Assembly: GCA_029582165.1 (NCBI GenBank)
Contig: CM055887.1
Location: 17,779,190-17,843,189 of the forward strand
Length of the DNA: 64,000 nt
Direction of reading: 5' to 3'
From: Portulaca oleracea
Taxonomy: Eukaryota > Streptophyta > Magnoliopsida > Caryophyllales > Portulacaceae
Position 1 is the first letter of the stretch; the number at the start of each line of letters is the position of its first letter. A program made the translations under genes and the position numbers. The notes below the pieces were generated by a model, which did not search any database, was not told where the DNA came from, and saw only the letters and a list, made by a program, of their open reading frames with translations. Shown here piece by piece: positions 1 to 12,508 of the stretch.

Positions 1-763
1 CCACATTGTGCACTTCATTGCTGCTTGAGACTGTATTTGTTACCAAGTTACTTGTAACCTTCTTCTTGCAATCCACCGTCGAGTGTCCAAACTGTTTACA
101 ATGGGTACATCTTACTGGCTTCCAATCATAGATGACCTTCTGAGCTATAACAACACCATTATCAGTAAAATGCACTATGTCAGGGAAAAGACCATCCACA
201 TTCATCTCAACAAGCAAGCAAGCTGCAGTTACGTCACTTTTCTCTCTTGTACGACTAGAAGTTTTAATCGGAATACCCAACGTGTTCCCAATCTTACTAA
301 ACCCATTCGAATTCCAGTACCTCAAGTGTAGCTTAGGTAGGATAACTCATACAGGTAACGATGTAATTGATTCCAAATCAATTGAAAAATTCCCATTCCA
401 ATCTCTCACCAGCAATGTTTTATTATCAAAATAGTAAATCCCGTTTTCCAGAACTAACTTCATCTGTTTATCCTAATGAAATTGAACCACATACACACCT
501 CTATTTGCTTTCACAACCTTCAGAACATCGAAATCCTTCCAAATATCTCGAATAAACCTATTCATCTCATCAAAATTTAAAGTAATTCCAAGAATGCAAC
601 ATAAAACAGAATTATCCCAAGTATCCTCACCATAATCATCCTCTGTAATTTCTGCACAAAGAGCTCCATCAATGGCCTTCGGAGGTATGAAACGAAGACT
701 CAAATCCTCATCTCCAATTAAAGCATTAAAATGAGAAACAACATTAGAACACTCTTCACTCAT
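1..763 (-). pseudogene. LINE-type ORF1 fragment, DUF4283 plus zinc knuckle, broken
   Basis: Read on the minus strand from the ATG at 763-761, the frame gives a DUF4283-like N-terminal part with the pattern NRFIRDIWKDFDVLKVVKANRG and then VVQFH before a TAG near 471-473. The same frame continues past that stop with ...VLENGIYYFDNKTLLVRDWNG, meets a second stop (TGA) near 350, and goes on to a zinc knuckle of form CTHCKQFGHSTVDC close to position 60. DUF4283 followed by a CCHC knuckle is the usual build of plant L1-type LINE ORF1, an RNA-binding partner of the reverse transcriptase. The copy is therefore the ORF1 of a LINE, interrupted by two in-frame stops and cut by the window edge. A host gene with the same domains is less likely. 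Confidence 0.8.
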
Positions 764-915
764 AATCGGCACTCGCGAAATGAAAAAAGAAACCAGAAGT
801 TACCCTCTCTCAAAGCAATAGCAGAGAAGCTTATACACTCTACAGATCTAGCCGGAAAGATGACCGGAAATCCTTGAGAGATAAACTCTCGATAGAGAGA
901 GAAACTATTATTAAG

Positions 916-918
<3 letters not shown>

Positions 919-981
<63 letters not shown>
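919..981. repeat. (AT)n microsatellite
   Basis: An uninterrupted run of alternating A and T, about 60 bases long. It lies directly against the left end of the foldback element that starts near 982, which probably hides that element's target duplication. Confidence 0.95.
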
Positions 982-984
<3 letters not shown>

Positions 985-1350
985 CCAACTTTGGGGGTAT
1001 TGGAGATTAATAATACAAACTATTTTCTTGGACACTAGCAGTACCAACTATTGACCTATTTCCCTCCAACAGTAGTACACCACCAAGTTGTTATGGTTTT
1101 AACTCATCAAAAAGATGACGTGGCTTCATAATGTGTGACGTGGAAGGCGGAGCTTGGGTAGAAATATTGACGTAGACACTAACATGTCTTCCATATCACA
1201 CATTATGGAGCAACGCCATCTTTCCGATGAGTTAAAAACATAACAACTCGGCGGTGTACTGTTGGAGGAAAATAGGTCGATAGTTGATACTGCTAGAGTC
1301 CAAGAAAATAATTTGTATTATTAGTATCCAAGACCCCCTAAGTTTGTATT
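982..1350. mobile_element. Foldback MITE with about 160-bp inverted arms
   Basis: The left arm (982-1145) and the reverse complement of the right arm (about 1190-1350) agree over nearly their whole length. Examples are GGACACTAGCAGTACCAACT on the left against GGACTCTAGCAGTATCAACT on the right, and CATAATGTGTGA near the centre of both. The outer ends read AATACCAACTTTGGGGG and AATACAAACTTAGGGGG. There is no coding potential. Long inverted arms around a short loop suggest a MULE-type or foldback non-autonomous element; the superfamily is an inference because no target duplication can be read next to the microsatellite. Confidence 0.75.
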
Positions 1351-1378
1351 ATCGATGTCCAAAATTGCTATATATATA

Positions 1379-1918
1379 GGCTTTTTGGACGTTAACACAT
1401 TGTACTTTAGAGGTGTTGGATAATAATGCACTGAACTTTTTCTTGGAAGATAATATACTGCACTTTGGAGGATTGGACAATAATGCACCCGAAATGATTT
1501 CAGCAATGGCTAATTCAGTGGCGGTCTTGCATGGTAGATTGAGTTAGAAAAAAATTAAAATCTTTACTAAATTAATGTCATGTAAGCAAGTCCAAATAAG
1601 CAAAGGTGTATTCCATCGTTTTGTAAACAAAAAACATCGTTTACATTTGCGAAAATGTGGAGTAATGAGGTGTTATTTGGAAAAAGTTAATTAAATTTCA
1701 TTTGTATTTACAGACAATGTCTTATAGGACATTAATTTAATAAAGATTTTGATTTCTTTTGTTCCTCAACCCACCACGTAAGATCATCACCGAGTTAGCC
1801 ACGGCCGAAATCGTGTCTGATGCCTTATTGTCCAACACCCCCATATTTAGTATATTATTGTCCAATAATTGAATTTCATTTGCACTTTCAAAGTACAATG
1901 TATTAGCATCCAAAAACC
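1379..1918. mobile_element. Second foldback MITE with about 200-bp inverted arms
   Basis: The left arm starts GGCTTTTTGGACGTTAACAC and the reverse complement of the right end reads GGTTTTTGGATGCTAATAC. Agreement continues inward through ACATTGTACTTT, TTGGACAATAA, TGGCTAACTCGGTG-like sequence and AATCTTTATTAAATTAATGTC. The element is about 540 bp and non-coding. Its end sequence (GTGCATTATTGTCCAAT type) recurs around 31455-31545, so it belongs to a family present at least twice in the window. Confidence 0.75.
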
Positions 1919-2290
1919 TTTTTTATTTATTTTTTGTTTTTGGGTACAATATGGTCACACTGTTTTTTATATGTCCACTTAACTAAATTTTTTTGTCTAT
2001 TTTATTTGTTCCATTTATAATATCAATAATAATTTTACTATTTTTACCCTTAATAAATGACTTTGCAACCAATAACTTAACTAGAATTGAGGGTACTCTT
2101 ATTATGTTGATTTATTTCTATCCAAAGTTTATGTTTTATTGGTTTCTTCACTTTTCTCCAAAGTGACAAATAAAAACGGAGGGAGGGAGCATGTACTTTC
2201 GAGCCACCTTTTTTAAATTTTTTTCTCGAGTGCAATATGTGCATTCAATTCCCAACATTCATTTTAAAAAATTATGAATATTGTGGCATA
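1919..2290. other. Non-coding spacer with a possible MITE end
   Basis: No gene is seen. The segment ACAAATAAAAACGGAGGGAG near 2167-2188 resembles one end of a Stowaway-type MITE (reverse complement CTCCCTCCGT), but I could not find a convincing partner end. Confidence 0.4.
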
Positions 2291-2660
2291 ACTTTCTAAA
2301 TATTCATTTACTGGTTTATGAGCATTTGTGTTGGAGGTTATGAACATTCATCTACTAGTTTATGAGCATTGTATTTTAGGTTTATGAGCAATCATATACT
2401 AGTTTATTTTATGTTTCTGGGTATAAATTTACAGGCATCTACATTACAAATTAGGAGCATTGTATAAGATATGTTATGAGCAAAACTATTAGGGTTTATG
2501 AGCATTTTGTTCATAAGGTTGTGAGCATTCTTGTATAGGTTTATGAGCAAGACGATTACTGGTTGTAAACATTCTTCTACTGGTTTATAAACTTTCTGGT
2601 TTATAAGCATTATAGTTTAGGGTTATGAACATTCATATGTTTGATTTATGAGCATTGTAG
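2290..2660. repeat. Degenerate tandem repeat of TTTATGAGCATT-like words
   Basis: Variants of the words GGTTTATGAGCATT and TTATGAACATTCAT occur about a dozen times in 370 bases, with irregular spacing. No coding function is apparent. The reverse-complement words (ATGCTCATA, ATGTTCAT) are also frequent in introns and flanks of the Mutator element at 39-53 kb, so this may be a fragment of a related element; that link is only a visual impression. Confidence 0.55.
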
Positions 2661-4535
2661 TAAAAAAAAATGGAGAGTCGGGCAAATGGGAGCATTGTGC
2701 ATTAGGGCTCATCATCCAAGCACTAATCTTAACCAACCTCCCAAAATAATGAATGAAAGGAGGGGAGGAGTCAAACCTCTTATTTAGGCTTTGTTCAATA
2801 ACAACATGTGGAGTAGTTTTAGCGTTTTGACTAATCAATACGTAGTTTTATCATATTTCAAATGTTCGGTAAACCAATATTTACAATTAACCTATGACGT
2901 TTATACTAGAATTTGTGAGACGTTACCATCACTGACGTTTGGAAGGGTGAGTAGCGTTTAAGAAATTTTTATTCCCAAAATTTCCTTAAAAATTTGTTCA
3001 ATTATACTTCCCTTGCCATTAATATAAAAGCATGATAAACCCCTCACTTCATTCTCTGGTCCAGTCTCCTGAGTTCTCCCCTCCAACCTTCGAATTCCTA
3101 AGAAGCCATTGAACTTTGAAAGCAGTTTAAAAGTGTATTAATGAATGTATTTGAGAATTTTTAGGTTTATATCTTCGATTTAGTGAAGGGTTCTTCAAAT
3201 ATAAGTTATTTGGTTGTCGTTATGTATGGAGAATGAATTTAAAATATGGGTTGAATGACTTATGGTGTATGCAATTCACCAACTCTATTCCCTTTTAATG
3301 CTGCTAATTTGTTTTTTTTTTTAAGTATTGTGAGTGTGATTTATTTGTTCTGTGTCAAGATGTGGGATGAAACTCCATGTGAATTTGATGTTTCTGGATA
3401 AAATTATTGGGCATTCAATTTTTTTGTTCTTATTCAAATCAGTGGAATTTACTTGAGTGGACGATAAATTGATTCATTGATGAACAAATAAAGGGTGCGT
3501 AATAGCTCTGCGATGGAGACTCCCTAAACTAATTAAATTAATTCATTGACTCAAAAATGAATAACTTGGCATGGAGTTGTCATGCTTGTGTAGTTTGACA
3601 ATGTTCGGATGATTCAAACTGTACTGGGTGCATTAGATGATAGAATGGTGTGGATAATGTGTGAGATTTGCAAATTTTTTTTTTTTGTTTAATATAATAG
3701 TAATAATCTATAAATATATAAAAGTAATATGTTCAAATTTTAAAATACTCAACCCAGAATGATTGTAGGGGATAATGTCCAATCATATTAAAGAAAAAGA
3801 AAATCGATTTAAAAATACAATAAGCAGTTCCCACCCATAAAATCATAAAAAGTAATTAAAAAAATCGATTAGGAGTCTACCTCCCAACCCAATTAGGAAT
3901 CTAAAAATAATAAAAATAATAAAAAAAATCCTAATCAAATTACAAAAAAAAATATATAAATATATAAACCTAATAACTTCAAATTTCAAAATACTGTCAC
4001 AGGAGGATTTTTATGAGATAAATAAAATTAATACTTCCATATTCCCACTCAAACGTTAGAAATTAAAATATAACTTACCCAGAAAATCAGCATACGACTC
4101 CTAATTGCATGCTAATTCCTAACAACCCATATTTCCAACACCCGCTCAAATTCTACAATCATTAATACCCACTCCCACAATTCCATCCTGCACAAAAATT
4201 CCACCATGATTAACATTTATCTGTGCAAAACCATTTGACATTTGCAACCATTCTAAATTATTCAGAGTGAAATTGTCTGTCGTATGCTGCTCTGCGTGTT
4301 GATAACTATTGTCGCAACTGTTTCACCATTGATTAACTACGTGAGTTGCCGATTGATATACTTTAATCTTGTTTCATCTACAATTATTATTTTCATTGTC
4401 AGGTTAAATTATACTGCATTTGCGTGTTTACTGATCCCTTTGGACTTAGTGAGCAAATTAGATTCTTCTTCATTTTAATTACTCCAGAAGACGTCCACTT
4501 CAAATCATGTGTGTGCTATGAATCTATTTGTCGCG
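2661..4535. other. AT-rich spacer, no gene recognised
   Basis: No reading frame of note and no recognised element. There is a TATA-like run (TAATATAAAAG) near 3020 followed by a pyrimidine-rich stretch that could be an old promoter and leader, but no open coding exon follows it. Around 3840-3960 are A-rich low-complexity runs. Confidence 0.4.
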
Positions 4536-4778
4536 TGTTATGGGGGAAAAGTTTGTTAAGGCTGTTAAGGTTGTTAAGGGTTGTTAGCTAGCTTATGCTG
4601 AGCTGGCCTTGTCTGGGAGGGAATTGTGATATAAAAAGACTGTCTGTTACATTGACAATATCAGAAATATAATTCTCAATTCTCCTAATCTTTCTTCTTT
4701 CTCCCTTTCTGTTTCTGTTTCTGTTTCTGTTTTCTCTCTCTTTTCTCTCAATTTACTGTGTTCATCAAGAACACAGCA
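4536..4778 (+). repeat. 5' LTR of a truncated Ty3/gypsy element
   Basis: The segment begins TGTTATGGGG and ends AACACAGCA, five bases before a primer-binding site, as expected for a 5' LTR with TG...CA ends. It contains a TATA-like ATATAAAAAG near 4630 and pyrimidine-rich leader sequence. No matching 3' LTR is seen in the window, so the element is truncated or decayed downstream. Confidence 0.6.
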
Positions 4779-4782
4779 TCAT

Positions 4783-4794
4783 TGGTATCAGAGC
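4783..4794 (+). promoter_or_regulatory. Retrotransposon primer-binding site (initiator tRNA-Met type)
   Basis: TGGTATCAGAGC is the standard plant primer-binding site complementary to the 3' end of initiator methionine tRNA. It lies just after the LTR end and before gag. Confidence 0.85.
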
Positions 4795-4852
4795 AAGATC
4801 TTGGCTACGTTTGAGCAAGCTGGGGGTAATAACTCGAAGCAAGCAGGTTTCT

Positions 4853-5718
4853 ATGGCGAATGTGGAGGAAATGATGAGGTCACTAATGGCAAAGATTGAT
4901 GAGCAAACTAAAAAGGTTGATGATCAATCAAGGAAGTTTGATGTTCAGCAACAGAAGATAGATGCGATGGCAAACCGGTTGGAATCATTGGAGAAAGATC
5001 AATCATCAGGGGATTCTGGAGGATCTAAGGGAAGCTCTTCTAGTGGGACCTCCAGAAGGTCGAGGGCAGGCGAAGAGGAACAAAGCTGGGGTAAGAATTC
5101 TTTGCATTTTAACCTAAAGTCGAATTTCCTATATTTGATGGGTCAAATGCTAGAATGTGGATTAAGAAGTGTCTTAAATATTTTGCACTTTGCAAAATTG
5201 CTGATGATCAAAGGGTAGATTTGGCTTCCATGTATCTACAAGGCAAGGCTGAAATTTGGTTTGGTAGTTACAGCTTGTCTAGGAGGTTTATTGAGTGGGA
5301 GGACTTTGCTTTTGATATATGTGCTCGGTTTAATGATGAACTTGGGTCACGAACTGTGGAGGAGTTTAACAAGTTGCATCAAAATGGTAGTTTGGAAGAT
5401 TATATTGATAAGTTTGAGGAGTTGAGGGCTTTGTTGTTAATCCAAAATGCTAGGCTTCCGGAGTCTTACTTTCTTGATAGCTTTGTTGGAGGATTACAAC
5501 CCCAACTTAAATCTTTTGTGAGAGCTTTTAAACCCTCATCTGTGGTACAAGCTATGAAGTATGCTAGATGTCAAGATGAAACTGTGAGGGCTTTAAAAGG
5601 TGGGGAAAGATTTAGGAAATCAAATTCAGGATTTTATTCTCAACAGAAAGGAATTCTTCCCACCCCATCCCAAAAACTTTTCCCCCATAACATCGCGTTG
5701 TTGTTTCTTGCATTCTGA
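4853..5718 (+). pseudogene. Ty3/gypsy gag, frameshifted and truncated
   Basis: The first frame, from the ATG at 4853, encodes a coiled-coil-like N-terminus (MRSLMAKIDEQTKKVDDQSRK) and a Ser/Gly-rich linker. Near 5100-5115 the reading frame has to shift by one base to continue as FDGSNARMWIKKCLKYF, ASMYLQGKAEIWF and NKLHQNGSLEDYIDKFEEL, the pattern of the plant retrotransposon gag domain (capsid). The frame ends at 5718 after about 190 further residues, before any zinc knuckle, and no protease or polymerase follows. It is the capsid part of a dead gypsy element whose 3' part has been replaced by unrelated AT-rich sequence. Confidence 0.85.
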
Positions 5719-5862
5719 TCAGTCATCTTCTGGAGGAGATTCATTGGATGAATGAGTCAATCACTATTCTCTACTTATTGTATTTCTTATTTTGTATCTA
5801 TAATTTTTTCTATAGTATTTTTATGATTAGGGTTATTTTACAATTGAGTCTGGTGATGAGTG

Positions 5863-5866
<4 letters not shown>

Positions 5867-5930
<64 letters not shown>
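5867..5930. repeat. (AT)n microsatellite
   Basis: An uninterrupted AT dinucleotide run of about 60 bases. The gypsy remnant ends a little upstream of it. Confidence 0.95.
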
Positions 5931-5933
<3 letters not shown>

Positions 5934-6599
5934 CTAGGATTTAATGTAAGGGGGGTCAAGATCAAATTTAATAAAAAAAGATGGATTTTATTAGGAACGA
6001 ATTCAAAAAATTTAACATATTCAAGTGACCCAAAATTTAACAACATTAGTTTTAAAAATAAACATACATAACTTCAATATAAAGTTGTCTTCAAGTAGTC
6101 ATATTTTGATAGTAAAACATGATTTACTTGTTGGTGATCTTATCAACAAGAACATTTTAAAATTTCTAGAGGTAATGAAAACTTTTGTATCGCGGAACTT
6201 GAACTATGTGATATCTTAACCCTTTTAATGAAAAAATCTTTTAATTTAAAATCAATCAATCAAACAAATAATTTAGATAAATTAAATTATGAATATTGGA
6301 ACCAAATAAAGCCAAAGACCTGTGAGGCACGACTATAGCGATCGCTGAAGTATCAAGGAGAGACAAAATGACAGAATTGAGGAGGCAAGCGTCAAACCTG
6401 TGACCTCTGGATGCCAGACGCACGCTCAACACAGTTTCTAAACCATTTAGCTAACTAACACTTTCTTGGTATTTTGCGTAGCAATTTGATATATATCTAA
6501 TTTTACATATTAAAACAGCTCTAAATTAATTATTTTTTTTCAAAAAAGCTGGGGGATCAATTGACCTCCCTTGACCTAAAGTGGCTTTGCCACTGTGTG
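5931..6599. other. Non-coding spacer
   Basis: No gene is seen. GGGGGGTCAAGATC near 5950 and GGGGGATCAATTGACCTCCC near 6551 could be the worn ends of one element of about 640 bp, but the match is too short to classify. Confidence 0.3.
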
Positions 6600-8020
6600 T
6601 GTGTGTATGATCTTGGATTATTTGGAGTTAATTTAGGTGAATATTGACATGAATGTATTATTTTATACTCGAATTCTCTATTTTATGCTTGGTTGGAGTT
6701 TGTTATAGTTTTGTAGGAAATTGGTGTGAAAAGTGAAGAAATCAAGCTCAAATACAAGCATTGGAGTCCAAGTATATCACAATGAAGGAAGAAATCAACC
6801 CAAAGGGCCAAAATTTAGGCCCAATTTGTCAAAGGAAGTCGTCAGGCTTCAGCATAGACGCAAGAATGTCCAACACGACCTGTGTTAGGGTTCAAAGAAG
6901 AGAAAAAGGATGCAACCAATCACCACGACTCATGGCAGTTCTCCACGGACCGTGGAGATGTAACACGCACCATGGTGTGCTCTGGCCGTTGAGTTTTGTC
7001 GATTCATATGCTCTTAATTACTATATAATGGCTATGTCGGCTGAGTTGATTATCATTCATTTCCTACATTAACATCTTCATCACTCACATTCATCCTCCC
7101 TATCGTCCACAATTCCATCCACATTCATATTAGTTGAAGATTGAGAGATTTGTTGAGTTTTGAAGATCGGTTTTCAAGATTCCATTGAAGTGGAGGAGCA
7201 AAAGTCCACATCGATTACAATTCAAGCAAGGATCGATTCGATACTCGGTTTATTTCTCTTTCTCATAGATTTTCATGTTTTCTAGTATAGATTTTGATAT
7301 GTTTTGTGATTCGAACATGAATAGTGAGTAGTTTCTCTAGTTTAGGGGATAAACCCTTCTAGTTGCTTTTCATGTATTGAATTTTGTTGGATTGAACAAG
7401 TTTGTTAATCTAGTTTGAATCCATTTTATTTATCCTAAGATTATGTTTGTCATTACTTTTGCTTGATCACCATTAGCATGGAATTAGATTGTTGAACGAA
7501 GTACCGAACGAAAAAATTCGATAATCGGAACCCTTAGGATTAAACTGATTATAAAATGAACTAGATATAGAGGATTTTGTAATTAGGGGTCTTGTGATAA
7601 TTCGATCTTTAACTTGGATAAAATTGAAATAACCACGAAAGTTGGTGATTGATTTTACTAAGCAATTTGTTTCATTGCCAAAAGCTCGCTATGAAGGACA
7701 CCATGCGATTATCGACCCTAAAATGTACCAAATTAATGGCATACATGTTCAATCTACTTGTTTGATTCATAGAGTGACTTAGGTTTAATCCCCTAAACAT
7801 TTTTTTCCATTGATTAATCTCGTAAATTGTGTGAATAGTTCTTTGATTTGCTCTTTGATAGTGAATAGAAGTAGTTTAGATTGATCCAAAACAAATCTCG
7901 ATCGATTTAGCAATCACATAATCACATAGGAGGCTAGTTTGGTGTGTAGTTTAGCAAAATCCCTGTGGGAACGACTTGATACATACTATACGTACACCCA
8001 TACACTTGCGGCGTATCATT
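6600..8020 (+). repeat. Probable LTR or LTR remnant
   Basis: No coding capacity beyond short chance frames. The right part carries the wording typical of the ends of large plant LTRs: AAATCCCTGTGGGAACGACT near 7958, with TTAGGGGATAAACC-like and GATTAATCTCGTAAATTG-like sequence upstream. There is a TG-repeat at 6595-6610. I see no second copy and no primer site, so this would be a solo or truncated LTR. The call rests on recognition of the sequence style, not on structure. Confidence 0.35.
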
Positions 8021-8430
8021 AGGAATGATAGGCGAGATGCAATGAAATATGAAAAGGCCAGTTTTGTTTATATTTGTTTCCATGTGCTTTTGTGATGAGG
8101 AATTGAAATAGCTCTTAACAACCACTAAAAATTTTAATTGGAGGATTTAGGAGGGTGTTATTAATTACAAGAAAGATTTGTGTTATACTTTTGTTGTGAT
8201 TTAATTACTGGAATTGTTGGAAATTTCGAATGAAAATAAATAAAGGGTTATAATTGAAACGGGATTTGATGAAATTTATGCGTAACTGCTTCATAATAAT
8301 CTTGATTGGGGGGCAGAGGGGGGGGGAGAGATAATCAACTATCACCGATCTTGATTTGGTGTAGTACAATACATCCTTCTAGCTGAGAAAAATGTCATTT
8401 TGTAGAAGAGAGTCAAGAATGTATTTCTCT
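8021..8430. other. Non-coding spacer
   Basis: No gene or element is recognised. A G-rich run (GGGGGGCAGAGGGGGGGGG-like) lies near 8308-8327. Confidence 0.4.
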
Positions 8431-8437
8431 CCAACTT

Positions 8438-8927
8438 AAATTTTTTTTTTCGATAATTTGCAAGCCATAAAAGGCTAAGAAAGCATCAAAGATGCTACAA
8501 AACCGCATCAAGCAGCAATCCAGCAAGGAAACAATAAAAACAATAAGACAGCATAACTCGAAACAACGAGTAAACAGCAGGCAAACAAAGCAAAACAGCA
8601 CATCCTGAAAGCCTCTTCATCCAGTCTTCCAATAGAAAACACCAAGCCTCAAGGGACAATCTCACCCAATTAGTCCTTATCTTCATCCAACCTCTTCTTC
8701 TTTAGTAGTTTTATAGCCGTCTCCCGGTCTTGTAATATTTTTAGGCCACCTTTATTACTCATGTCAACCGTCAGCTGATCCATCAAATCATCAACAGGCG
8801 TGGATTTGCTTCCCGCGAGAGAATTACAGTTTCGAGTCGGCTTCTTAACACCTTTGGCACGACTAGGACCACTAGAGTGTATCCTACACGAAGCTCTACT
8901 AACCAACCTCCACTTTGGGTTCCACAA
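8438..8927 (-). mobile_element. LINE-like 3' end with poly(A), minus strand
   Basis: The plus-strand run of T at about 8440-8450 is a poly(A) tail when read on the minus strand, preceded there by a T-rich, stop-rich region like a LINE 3' untranslated region. Upstream on the minus strand is an open frame (8927-8670) coding for a basic, lysine-rich end: GGLKILQDRETAIKLLKKKR then LDEDKD and a stop. I take it as the C-terminal part of an ORF1-like protein followed directly by the 3' region, so most of the element (including any ORF2) is missing. A retrocopied host transcript is an alternative. Confidence 0.45.
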
Positions 8928-8930
8928 GAA

Positions 8931-10204
8931 ACTTACAGTCTTTTTATGACGGCTCTTGACTTTGTAAGTATTATGAAAAGATTTTTAATTAGCTGTATGT
9001 CATGCCTGATCACTCATAGAAGAAAGAAATGTTAAGTGTTTGACTGATACGAAATTGAAAATTGGGCAATATAAAGCATTTGAGATGAACCGATGATTCA
9101 AACTGATCGACTTGCTGCTTATTGTCGTCCTTTTTTTCTTCTTTTTAATGTTTCTTTTTTTTGGGGGGGGGGGGTGGGGGGATGGGACTAGGGGGTTGAT
9201 AAGTACTATGCCCTTTTCAAATGGGATGGAAGGTGTCAAAGTGCAGCTGAGAATTGAGAATGTACATTCAGTTGTATTTTATTTAATAATAATGGATTAT
9301 GTATGAATATATTGATATACATCTTACTTTGTCTTCAAAAAAACAAAAAGACATACATCTTATTTTTATCGCTTGGTTCATGTTTTAAAATTCATGTTGA
9401 ATGCTTAAAGTTGAGATTTGTATATTTCCTCTTCTTATTATGTGGTGTAGTTAATTAATTACTATGAGAACAAGTTGTTACTTTGTTTGAAATGTTGAGA
9501 GGGACATAGCCCTAGACTATGTAAGTTCTAACTTCTAATGTCACCATGAAAAACTCTTATATTATAAAAGTAGTAAATAAGATGTGAAAGTCCTATTTAG
9601 ATTTATGTGTCAGTTAATTTTATATATCAACGTACAAGATCTATGTGTAAGTCAAATTTTGAAAACTTTATATGCAATGTTCTAATACAATAAACTATTA
9701 TCGTAAGCGGAAAATGCTATCATGTGAAATAATATTTTTATTTTTTTATAGGATATTATATGTGAAATTGTTAATTAAAATGGATATTGAAAACCATGAA
9801 TTATTTAATATGTGACAAATAAAATGAAAAGGAGAGAGTACCTGATATTAATTCAAGATAGTAATTTGCAATGAGATTTGAGAATTAAATAGTCATTTAA
9901 GTTCTACAAAAGCTAATAACCTAGCAGTGCACGTAAAGAACTAGAATCCTAGGGATATAATTGAGATCCAAAGCCGTATAATAGTAAAGAACTGGAATAT
10001 GTTATATTTTTCGTTTATGATAATAGTCATGCATTTTTCTTTATAATTTATACAATGCATTTACAATTTGAACAACTCAAATGGATATGAAGTGATGAAC
10101 TTATTATGAATATATATATTTCAAACATCTACTAAATATTATTTTTTAACCCACTCGTACATAGCACGAGTTTAAAATTAATAATAATAATAATAATGAT
10201 AAAG

Positions 10205-10249
<45 letters not shown>

Positions 10250-11284
10250 TTTGTTTTGGTCGATTTACATTGCATCAGCTAATCCAATCACTAATTTTAC
10301 CGAATTTATTGTTTATCATCAGCTACTTACACAGTTATCAGTTATCCGCTAACATAAATAATTATTCGTTGTCCCAATAGTTATCTGCTACTGAATCCAC
10401 TGTTTTTGCTGAACAGGGCCTTAGTGTGTGTTTGGTTTAGGTTTTTTTAAACTTCTAAACATGCAAAGTTAAAATTATACCAAACACCAAACATATGCAA
10501 AATAACTTCCAAATCTTACAGAGTCAAAAAGAGCTCTCAAGTGGGTAGAAGTAGATGTTACAATTATGGGATTTTCGATTCTAAGTTCTACGGAAACAAA
10601 TTAAATGGTTTTATTGTATTGCCACAATTAACTCTGTTCTTTTCTTTTATGGCAAAACAAACCATATCTATTTTCATAGTTAGTTTTTAAGACAATTGAA
10701 GTTTATTTAATAATTTTAACTTTATGTTCGATATATGAAACACTTTTTTAATATAATAAATGTCAAGAAAATAATTAAATGTATATGATCAAATTTAATT
10801 TTGTGTCATATAAATTACTTAATTAGTATAAAATTTATATAGATAATTATAAAGTGAACAATATTATGCACGATTAATAATTCACAAGACATATATACTG
10901 ATAATAAGAAATCATAAATAATTCAATAAAAAAGAAACAGATTATTAACTATACTCATTATAAAAAAAAAAGGTATTGCCTGCCTTTGTCTGTATTTAAC
11001 TGCCACTTGGATATTAATGTCAAAAACTTTGACTGTTTAATGATCTATTAAATAAAATTGATATCGTTAGATTTGTAATAAAAATATTAATAAAAAATTA
11101 TAATATTATTTTTTTTATAAAAACATTTTGTGAAAAATTATTGATTAAAGATGGATTTAAATAAAATGACAAATAAAAAAGAATGGACAGAGTAATTTAT
11201 TAATGTAATGTTACAACTAAAACTTGATCAAACATACTATAATTGCTTGGCCACAATTCCTGAATTCCCCATATCCCATTTAAC
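8931..11284. other. AT-rich non-coding spacer
   Basis: No gene is seen. It contains a poly-G run near 9162-9180, a possible worn MITE end (AAAAGGAGAGAGTAC near 9828) and another (AAGAATGGACAGAGTAATTTA near 11178). A possible non-autonomous element ends at GAACAGGGCC near 10427. None has a paired end that I could confirm. Confidence 0.4.
10178..10248. repeat. (TAA)n microsatellite
   Basis: A TAA/ATA trinucleotide run of about 70 bases with one short interruption (ATGATAAAGATAA) near 10197-10209. Confidence 0.9.
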
Positions 11285-12047
11285 TAGGGATGGCAATGGA
11301 CCGGGTTTAGGTGGGGTCCAGTTGGACTCAGAGCCGGGCTCGCCAAATTTTTTTTAGACCCAAACCCAACCTGGGATTCGGGTTGTCACAAAAGTTCGGA
11401 CCCGGATCCAGACCTGCTAGGTCTGCGGGTCCATGGGTCCTTAATTGGTCCAACACTCTTATGTATTTTTTATTAGATTTATCAATTTTTCGGATTAATT
11501 TTATATGTACATAATTGTATATAATAATAACTATTCTATTTAAATACACATATTTTCAACGCAATAAAAACATTTGGTCCAATGTACAAGGCTATGAGTG
11601 AAGTTCAATATAAAAACATTACAAAAGTCATTAACATATCAACTCTAAGAATACAACTATACATTAAAATGTATAAAATAAAAAAAGAAACACACAAAGT
11701 TCATGATTATCGCACTATACAAATCTAATATTATAAATAAACTAGGCTTTTCATTATATATATATATATATATACTACTAAAACTTGCCATATTGCGACG
11801 GAATTTATCAAAGTTGCCACAGAATTTTTGTACCCAGCGACGGACATTGCGACGGAATTCAGTTCCGTCGCACCGCCTCACATTAAATTCGAAAAACCAA
11901 AAATATATATAAAAATAGCTTGCGACAGACATTGCGACGGAATTTTTCCGTCGCAAGCAGTTTTTTTTCTATTTTTTTTGCCCCTCCACATTGCTTTTTC
12001 TTGAGTTTTTTATTTTAAGCAACTGAATTTTTTATTATAAAGATTGC

Positions 12048-12048
<1 letters not shown>

Positions 12049-12120
<72 letters not shown>
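12049..12120. repeat. (AT)n microsatellite
   Basis: An uninterrupted AT run of about 70 bases inside the left part of the CACTA element. Confidence 0.95.
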
Positions 12121-12123
<3 letters not shown>

Positions 12124-12508
12124 AGATATTAGTTTGAACAAAATTTTATTTAAATTAGTAAATAAAACTCCACATATAAATCATTCATATATTTGCTTAC
12201 TTTTAGCTAGACTATGTAAATTTAAAGAAAAAAAATTCCTAAAAATCATACAAGTTGGGAACCTACATAAATAGACATTATCCAAGAGGTAGCTTTTACA
12301 AGGATTCATTTAAAAGAACCGGTAAAAGAAAAAGAAAACTGCATAAACACCCATTTCACCTCTTTATATAACACCCTTCACCTCTCAACTATCCAATCTT
12401 CTTCAACCTTCTTCATCCTTCTTCAACCTTCACCTCCCAAGTGACAGTAAGAAATTGTTTACAAAGCAATCCAAGATAGATAAGAAAACTTTACTCACAT
12501 TTTCACAT

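Noticed and set aside
4783..4794. Possible tRNA gene remnant
   Set aside because: The 12 bases are the retrotransposon primer-binding site directly after an LTR. No cloverleaf surrounds it.
6761..7072. Open frame of 103 residues in the LTR-like segment
   Set aside because: No recognisable domain, and the surrounding sequence looks like a non-coding LTR.
9112..9306. Small open frame over the poly-T and poly-G region
   Set aside because: It encodes phenylalanine and glycine runs from homopolymers, with no support as a gene.
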